Assembly (NCBI GenBank): GCA_026182355.1
Contig: JAPFBL010000049.1
Location: 4,795,001 to 4,859,000 of the forward strand
Length of the DNA stretch: 64,000 nt
Source: Hermatobates lingyangjiaoensis
Lineage: Eukaryota; Arthropoda; Insecta; Hemiptera; Hermatobatidae
Direction of reading: 5' to 3'
The notes beneath the pieces were generated by a model. That model searched no databases, was not told the origin of the DNA, and was given only the letters and a program-made list of their open reading frames with translations. The position numbers were made by a program, and so were the translations under genes. Shown here piece by piece: positions 58,440 through 64,000 of this stretch; positions within the stretch are counted from its first letter, which is position 1, and every line of letters begins with the position of its first letter.

Positions 58440-59760
58440 CACTTATATATATATATAATCCTTTACCCAACTGGTGTCCAATACCCTCATTTCCTTTTTG
58501 GATGTCAGTGTCGCCTAAAATGGTGGTCACCTTTCTACGTCTGCACATATCAAACCAACTAATGCCTAGCAATACCTTCACTTTAATAGTTGTCATCCCT
58601 CCCACGTAAAAAAGGCCATCCCCAGATCTTTGTCCATACGTCTTCACAAAATTTACAGCAGTTTAAATGACCGTTCATTCCAAATCGACTTATTAAAAAA
58701 GAAATTTTTTGTCCGAGGTTATCCTTCTAAGTTGATTAATAACCGTGTAGTCCCTCCTGATGTACATCATAATTCTAGGAGGGATCGCAGTGACTCTACT
58801 TTCTTCATCACCACTTATTTTCCTGGTGTTCATAGGCTGCGCGCAGTTATCAAGGAGTTCTTCCTATACTTTCTTCTTCCTCCTGTACTTCTTCTGTCTT
58901 CAGGGAGGCACCCTCTATTTCTTACCGCAAACTTGTTAATCTTAGATCTATCTTTTCTCATATTTCTTCTCCCAAGCCTCCCAATACTGCCGGTGGTATG
59001 GTTCAATGCGGACGTCGTGGGTGTCTTACTTGTCCTATCATCAATCCCGTTCCTTCCTTTACATCTTTCCTCAGCAAACGCACCTACCCTGTCTCCTACA
59101 AAACCTCGTGTATCTCTGGTAACTGCGTTTACCGTTTGGATTGCACCCAGTGTGATGCTTTTTATGTGGGTTTGGCTTCCACCAAGCTAAGCCTACTTAT
59201 GAATAATCACAGGTCGTCCGTTGGTAAACGCAGTGACCTTCCCGTTGCTGCTCATGCCAGTTCTCACGGACTCAGTTTCAATGACTGTTTCCGTGTACAG
59301 GTTCTGAGACAGACAACTGATAACAATTCAGAAGTCACTCTGAGGGCTTCAGGAGAAGCTTTTATTAGTCTTCTGGGGGGTAGATCTGCTCCTGGGCTTA
59401 ACCTCAGTCGTTGATTATTCCTTTTATTTATTTTAGTCCCTTAGTATATATTTTGTTTACTTACTTATTTTTTATTTTTGTTTTGGTTTTTTCACCTGTG
59501 CTAATAGTTTTGTTTTCATTCGTTATAATTTATTTTGCTTTTATTTTTTTATCTGTCCTTGCCTCCTCTCCCTCCGTAAGTTGGCTAACTGTTCTGTGCT
59601 CCTTGAAGACCACGGGCCAGTCGTTGTCTGCCTGCGGAGCGACTCGTTTCTATCTTCCTGATGACGAGGACATCGAAATAATGTAGTGAGTTTCTGTTTC
59701 ATTTCTGTGTGTTCTGTGTGTCAATATAGTTTATTTAGTTCGTGGAATCGCTTCATTTAA
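58440..59760 (+). mobile_element. Penelope-like element, C-terminal half with GIY-YIG (family 6)
   Basis: Broken frames give FLDVSV near 58497 and YLHFN-like/CHPSHVKKAIP near 58570-58620. The open segment 58630-58870 reads RLHKIYSSLNDRSFQIDLLK, RGYPSKLINNR, FITTYFPGVHRLRAVIKEF. After a frame change, GRRGCLTCPIINP (58998 on) is followed by the GIY-YIG endonuclease at 59105-59330 (VYRLDCTQCDAFYVGLA, LSLLMNNHRS, AAHASSHGLSFNDCFRVQVL). The ORF ends at 59414 after LGGRSAPGLNLSR. The 3' UTR leads to CTGATGA C GA..TC GAAAT at 59662-59683 and GTAGTGAG. It is the best-preserved PLE 3' half here; the RT core is missing. Confidence 0.85.
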
Positions 59761-59789
59761 TTGGTATATATATATACTTTTTCGTTAGA

Positions 59790-59935
59790 AATACGGTCCG
59801 AAACGGACAAATATAGTTCAACGTAGAAAAAGAAACATAGAGAAATTAAAAGCACACACTTAATGGGTCTCCAACCGTCTCTGAACCAGTGTTTCTCTAT
59901 GTTTATATTTCTACATTGAACTATATATATATATA
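59790..59935. repeat. Reduced family 2 terminal pair
   Basis: Minus module from CGGTCCGAAACGGAC (59794-59808) through AATATAGTTCAACGTAGAAA to CACACTTA, followed by the 3' UTR piece GGTCTCCAACCGTCTCTGAA and a partial plus module without the hammerhead-like core, lost by deletion. Confidence 0.55.
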
Positions 59936-60195
59936 GTTGACAAAGGAAAGAGAAAAACAGATAAAAACACATACTAAAGACTCACTACGATATTTCGACA
60001 TTCGTCGTCGTCGGGCAGATGTAGTCCCTTAGAGGGATTCAGTAGGCTTCAGCTACTCAAAGGGACTACTTCTGCCCGACGACGACGAATGGCGAAATAT
60101 CGTAGTGAGTCTTTTGTGTGTGTTTTTCTCTGTTTTTCTCTTTGCTTTGAATTAGTAGTCCTGTTGGACCGTTTAATGTTTTAATTATATATATA
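59936..60195. repeat. Inverted Penelope-like termini (family 8)
   Basis: Arms 59970-60025 and 60070-60112 are reverse complements with a small centre carrying AGGCTTCAGCTACTCAAAGG. The plus arm has CGACGA, stem, GAAATATCGTAGTGAG, and ends in GTCCTGTTGGACCGTTT (60158-60174), then (AT)n. Confidence 0.7.
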
Positions 60196-60199
60196 GCCA

Positions 60200-60415
60200 A
60201 TTAAATGAAACGGTTCAATGAACTAAATAAACTATATTCACAAAAGGAACGCACATAAATGAAACAAACTCACTACCATATTTCGATGGCCTCATCATCA
60301 GGATGATAGATGTGAATTGCTCCGAAGACTGGCAACGAGTCGATAGGTCATCATAATATAGTAGTGAGTTTCTGTTTCATTTCTGTGTGTACCTTTTGTG
60401 AATATAGTTTATATA
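60200..60415. repeat. Inverted Penelope-like termini (family 6)
   Basis: Minus module 60200-60310 begins AAACGGTTCAATGAAC, that is GTTCATTGAACCGTTT on the minus strand. A shortened plus copy at 60345-60410 lacks the core. Confidence 0.65.
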
Positions 60416-61134
60416 TATAAAGATTTCACATAAACAGGTGAAATAACCTTTTCTTACCAGTTCACTGCCTCATTTCTGTGTATTACCTTGTGCCCAGGTA
60501 CCCACCTTAGAGTGTACTTATTTTAAACCATTGATTTTTGACCTATCAGTATATCAGACAAGTGTTCTTTACAAGGTATCAGGCAGATCACGATCGAGGT
60601 GATCATTTGTGGTCACCTTGGTGCTAGTGTAGAATATCTATGAGGGACAGTGTATCTAGCAACATATAGGCAGAACTATTAATGTTCGGTTCTATTAAAT
60701 ATTTGAAAATTTTATCTCAGAACGAGGAATTTCCATTTCGTACCAATCTAAATAATCTTGAAATATCCTTTTTTTGATAGTAAATATCTAAAAGGAAGAC
60801 GTTTAATAACTTATCCATGTTAGTACAGATGGTCGATCTTTCTCCTGTTATCCTTTGACATGATTGCCTGTGTGTTGTTAGTTTATAACACAGAACCGAT
60901 GCATGTCATACGATTGTTGTTGTCACAGTAGTAATTTTGTAGATTCAAAGTAAAATTTGTGGTTAGAACCTCACATTCTACCAATGAATTGTTTACAGTA
61001 GGACAATCCGTCTGTGATATTATTCAATGTGGCTTTTGCATGCTTTTTCCAGTTTAGTCTTCCAACCAAATGACTCAACCAAAGGGGATTTTCAGGTCTT
61101 TAATATTTGTAGTGTCATATTTTAAATGAATGTG

Positions 61135-61457
61135 TTTGACCTAAAAACATCTAAATCCATCAAAATCTCGAGATAGAATTTCTTCATGGTTACTGTACTT
61201 ATAGTAACGTTCAGTTCAGTTCACTATATTTATAGTAATGAAAAAATTGTAATGGAAAAAAAAACTGTTACCTACTTTCCGAGTTTCAAGTTTATGAAAA
61301 TCTGGAAAATATTTACTATAAGTAAATATAATATCAAACTTCTGAGGTCTATAATGTCCCATTTAGGCATAATATAAATTCTTAATTTCATAATATAAAG
61401 TCTTAATTTGAGTTGTTTAGTAGTCTTTTATCCCTGGAGGTAGTACAGATAGTGAAA
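61135..61457 (+). repeat. R1 repeat copy J: right-end piece then left-end piece
   Basis: 61150-61230 matches the R1 right end (CATCAAAATCTCGAGATAGA, ACTGTACTTATAGTAACGT). 61297-61457 matches the left end (AATCTGGA, TTTACTATAAGTAA, GGTAGTACAGATAGTG). A head-to-tail order, as at the C/D junction. Confidence 0.6.
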
Positions 61458-61529
61458 AAGGTTTTCAATAGAAGAAGAACTAATGGAGTCCTGATTAATT
61501 TTATTTTGTATATATATTGTATATATGAT

Positions 61530-61990
61530 CAAACCACAATATGAAAGAGAAAAAAAAAACTAATATCATTCAAGCATAACGTGTTGTCTTCGTCAGAGTC
61601 AAAAACCCATCTGAGTTTTTGGGTTTTTGACTCTGACGAAGACCGCTTGTTACGGTTGAAAGATCTTAGTCTTGTTTTCCCATTTCATATTGTGGTTTGA
61701 TTATTGATTGTTATTTTACGTGTTTATGTGAAATAACAATCAATAATCAAAACACAATATGAAATGGGAAAACAAGACTAAGATCTTTCAACCGTAACAA
61801 GCGGTCTTCGTCAGAGTAAAAAAAAAACTGAGTTTGGGTCTTCGTCAGAGTAAAAAAAATCTCAGTTAGGATTTTTCTGTTTTGTCCCGAAATTACAGTA
61901 TGCTGTGAATTATAAATACATAATTTCAACATTTGAAATTTTCAAACGATGGTCTTGTTTTCCCATTTCATATTATGGTTTGATCATTAG
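61530..61990. repeat. Three or four alternating family 1 Penelope-like termini
   Basis: Minus 61532-61607, plus 61629-61732, minus 61733-61820 with an extra partial TCTTCGTCAGAGTAAAAAAA repeat at 61840, and a plus end at 61950-61985. Neighbouring units are reverse complements, so the stretch can fold into large hairpins. Confidence 0.75.
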
Positions 61991-61992
61991 TA

Positions 61993-62371
61993 GTAGGGTG
62001 GGTAGATCAAAGATGTGGCAAACTAACCGACCAAGTGGACCCTTTTTGCCTTAAAAGGGCAATTATATATATTAGTGAAGGTTGGTAGTAATCCTTCTTG
62101 CAAACAAGTTTCTAAAAATTTTATGCCAATTTCATGCTTGGTTACCTTTTTTGAGAGTTTCTCTAATGTCCTACAGGCCCAAAAATCAACTGGCCCAAAC
62201 ATTTCTTTTCATAACTACACATTCTAACACTATTTATATCTAACACTATATATATATATATATATCATATATATAACACTATATATAACACTATATATTA
62301 GTTCTTAAATAGTGTAAATAGGGTCCACTTGGTCGGTGTGTTTGCCAGATCTTTGATCTACCCACCCTACT
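61993..62371. mobile_element. Element with ~55-bp terminal inverted repeats, carrying a fragment of the 58-kb sequence
   Basis: AGTAGGGTGGGTAGATCAAA continuing to GACCAAGTGGACCC at 61993-62042 is matched in reverse at 62322-62371. Inside, 62070-62270 repeats 57990-58190 with a 40-bp deletion, plus a (TA)n stretch. No transposase and no clear target duplication. Confidence 0.7.
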
Positions 62372-62383
62372 CTTCTAGCAACC

Positions 62384-62555
62384 ATCTTCTAAGAGGGTTG
62401 ACAGCTAGCGAATAGTTTTTTTTACTCTTTCTTACTGTACTCCTTTGTTTCACCAAACATCCCTTTCTGGTTATTAGTCCTTTCCTGCGCTTTCACCCTT
62501 TTAAAATACCACTTTTTAGTTATTTCACGTGTTTATGTGAAATCTTTATATATAT
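62384..62555 (+). repeat. Family 1 Penelope-like 3' UTR fragment with internal deletion
   Basis: AGAGGGTTGACAGCTAGCGA to CCCTTTTAAAATACCACTT, then directly TATTTCACGTGTTTATGTGA; the hammerhead-like segment has been deleted. Confidence 0.7.
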
Positions 62556-62558
62556 ATA

Positions 62559-63130
62559 CAGGGTGTCCCGAAAAAATGTATACACAATTTAAATTATTGT
62601 AATACTACAATAATTTATATTATAACTATAACTTTACATCATAACTATATTCATAGTTGTGATCGACCGCCATGTTAACTCATCAGAAATTACAGTATGC
62701 TGTGAATTATAATCAATAGGATTAATTCAGTGATGTTTTTAACTCCACTGTGGCTGGTCTTATTTACTTGACCTTTTCAAGTACTTTTTCGGTCTTGATC
62801 ATCATCAGTAAGAGAATGAGTTAATCTGAAATTTAATTTTTCCACTTAAAACATTTGTACAACCAAATGCAAATAATTAAGTTTGCATTTGGTTGTACCG
62901 CATTAATTGATTACCCGCATTAATCAGCTTCAAAAAAATGGGTACATTTTTTTGTAAACCCTTGGCATTATCGGTAGTATGTAGAACAAAGCGGACTGCA
63001 GTTTGAGAACAGTTGGTGGCAAAACAATAAAATAATGTTTATTAATTAGTTTACATGGTTAAAAAAAATTACAATAAACATCTAAATTACAATAATTTAA
63101 AGTGTGTATACATTTTTTTGGGACACCCTG
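62559..63130. mobile_element. Mariner-like MITE, 572 bp
   Basis: Ends CAGGGTGTCCCGAAAAAATG and (reverse) CAGGGTGTCCCAAAAAAATG, about 27 bp of inverted repeat, preceded by TA. The right flank reads TT instead of TA, probably a later change. Such ends are typical of mariner/Tc1-type elements. The interior has no transposase. Confidence 0.8.
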
Positions 63131-63139
63131 TTTATATAT

Positions 63140-64000
63140 ATATGCGCTTATTTTTGTATATCACACCATTGGTATATATATCATCAGTATAACTGTAGCA
63201 GTAATAACATTTTTGAAAATCGAAAGTGTAGATTTCGTGTTACGAAATAATTTCTTACAGGAGAACATGGCTTTTGTTCCAATAACCAGTGGATCTCATT
63301 TATGGCCATCAGTTTATCAGACCTACTTACCTACTTCTACATTGAAGATTTAATGCAAAGTTGATTTAATTAAAAACTTGCAAATATTCCTATTTTGTCT
63401 GAAAAATGTCAGAATGATGTAAGAAAAAATGTCGTTTAAATTTTAATTTTATGATGTGGGATAATTTCATTTATTATTTTTCAAAGAGCGTTTTCAATTT
63501 TAAATTATGTTTTACAGTTTTGGTCTTTTATAAAATTATTATACTGAGAATTTTATGGCATTCTTGTGTTTTTTAAAAAATCACTTTTCTTTTCCTTTGT
63601 CAAGAATTCAATTTACTCTGAGCGAATGTTATATTTTTCTTGTGTGTTGTACTCTGTTATAAGGTTGCTTTAAATGAATATTAAGAAATAATATATTAGT
63701 ATTAGCCAGTTTTGCATGCTGAAATAAATTTCAAAGCCGGCTTTTCAGTATAATTGAAAACTTCTGTAGCTGGAAGCTTGAAATTTTGAGAATAATAGAT
63801 CTGGACTATTAGACTAGAATAGTAAAAAAATTGATATTTGTCAACAACATAAGACGAAAGAGTCCATTCCTCACCCTTCAATATTGCCCAAAGTAAATAT
63901 GATTCTAAAACAAAAAAATATTTTCATGATATTAAGTTTTGTTCATGAATGCAACATACAGATTTATTAGATCTTTTGTTAGACAAATCCGTCACACCAT
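63140..64000 (+). repeat. R1 repeat copy K, runs off the window
   Basis: From ATGCGCTTATTTTTGTATATC through AACATGGCTTTTGTTCC and TTTTATAAAATTATTATACTG to the TTAGACAAATCCGTCACACC block. Left end replaced by the MITE. Confidence 0.8.

Overview
The window is an AT-rich animal nuclear segment, about as repeat-dense as intergenic and intronic DNA gets, with one clearly conserved host gene. An arthropod is the best guess. The WDR20-like protein reads most like arthropod versions, and the mobile-element mix (errantivirus-like Ty3/gypsy, an I/jockey-type LINE, Penelope-like elements, Helitrons, hAT and mariner MITEs) fits. No species can be named from the sequence alone. There are no bacterial operons, rRNA genes or CRISPR arrays.

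Host gene: three exons of a WDR20-type WD40 protein lie on the minus strand at 41103-40852, 26539-26357 and 24103-23129. They join in phase 0 and give about 470 codons. Intron 1 is about 14.3 kb and is packed with nested transposons. Intron 2 holds a degenerate minisatellite. The last exon is not certain; a tiny candidate lies at 10640-10614. A possible first exon of another, plus-strand gene is at 49789-49818.

Layout. 1-4.9 kb: decayed LINE carrying a GC-rich 839-bp insertion with target duplications. 4.9-20 kb: mostly unrecognised AT-rich DNA plus several copies of an unclassified 1.6-2.2 kb repeat, here called R1, ending in a palindromic hairpin. 15.3-23 kb: Penelope-like fragments and palindromes. 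23-41 kb: the WDR20-like gene; its first intron holds a 1-kb inverted duplication around a 6.3-kb loop, in which an errantivirus relic is split by an R1 copy that is itself split by a Helitron. 36-38.6 kb: Penelope-like GIY-YIG remnants. 42.7-47.7 kb: R1 copies and colliding Helitron fragments. 48-56 kb: mostly single-copy-looking sequence with a 193-bp mini-Helitron carrying a tRNA-like insert. 56-64 kb: at least five Penelope-like terminal families, a mariner-like MITE and further R1 copies.

Most notable: a set of at least ten diverged Penelope-like 3' modules share one architecture: a hammerhead-like core (CTGANGA, stem, GAAA), a splice-donor-like GTAAGT or GTGAGT, then a GTCC/GGAC stem followed by CGTT and an (AT)n tract. 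Many occur as long palindromes. Coordinates for diverged repeats are estimates made by eye.
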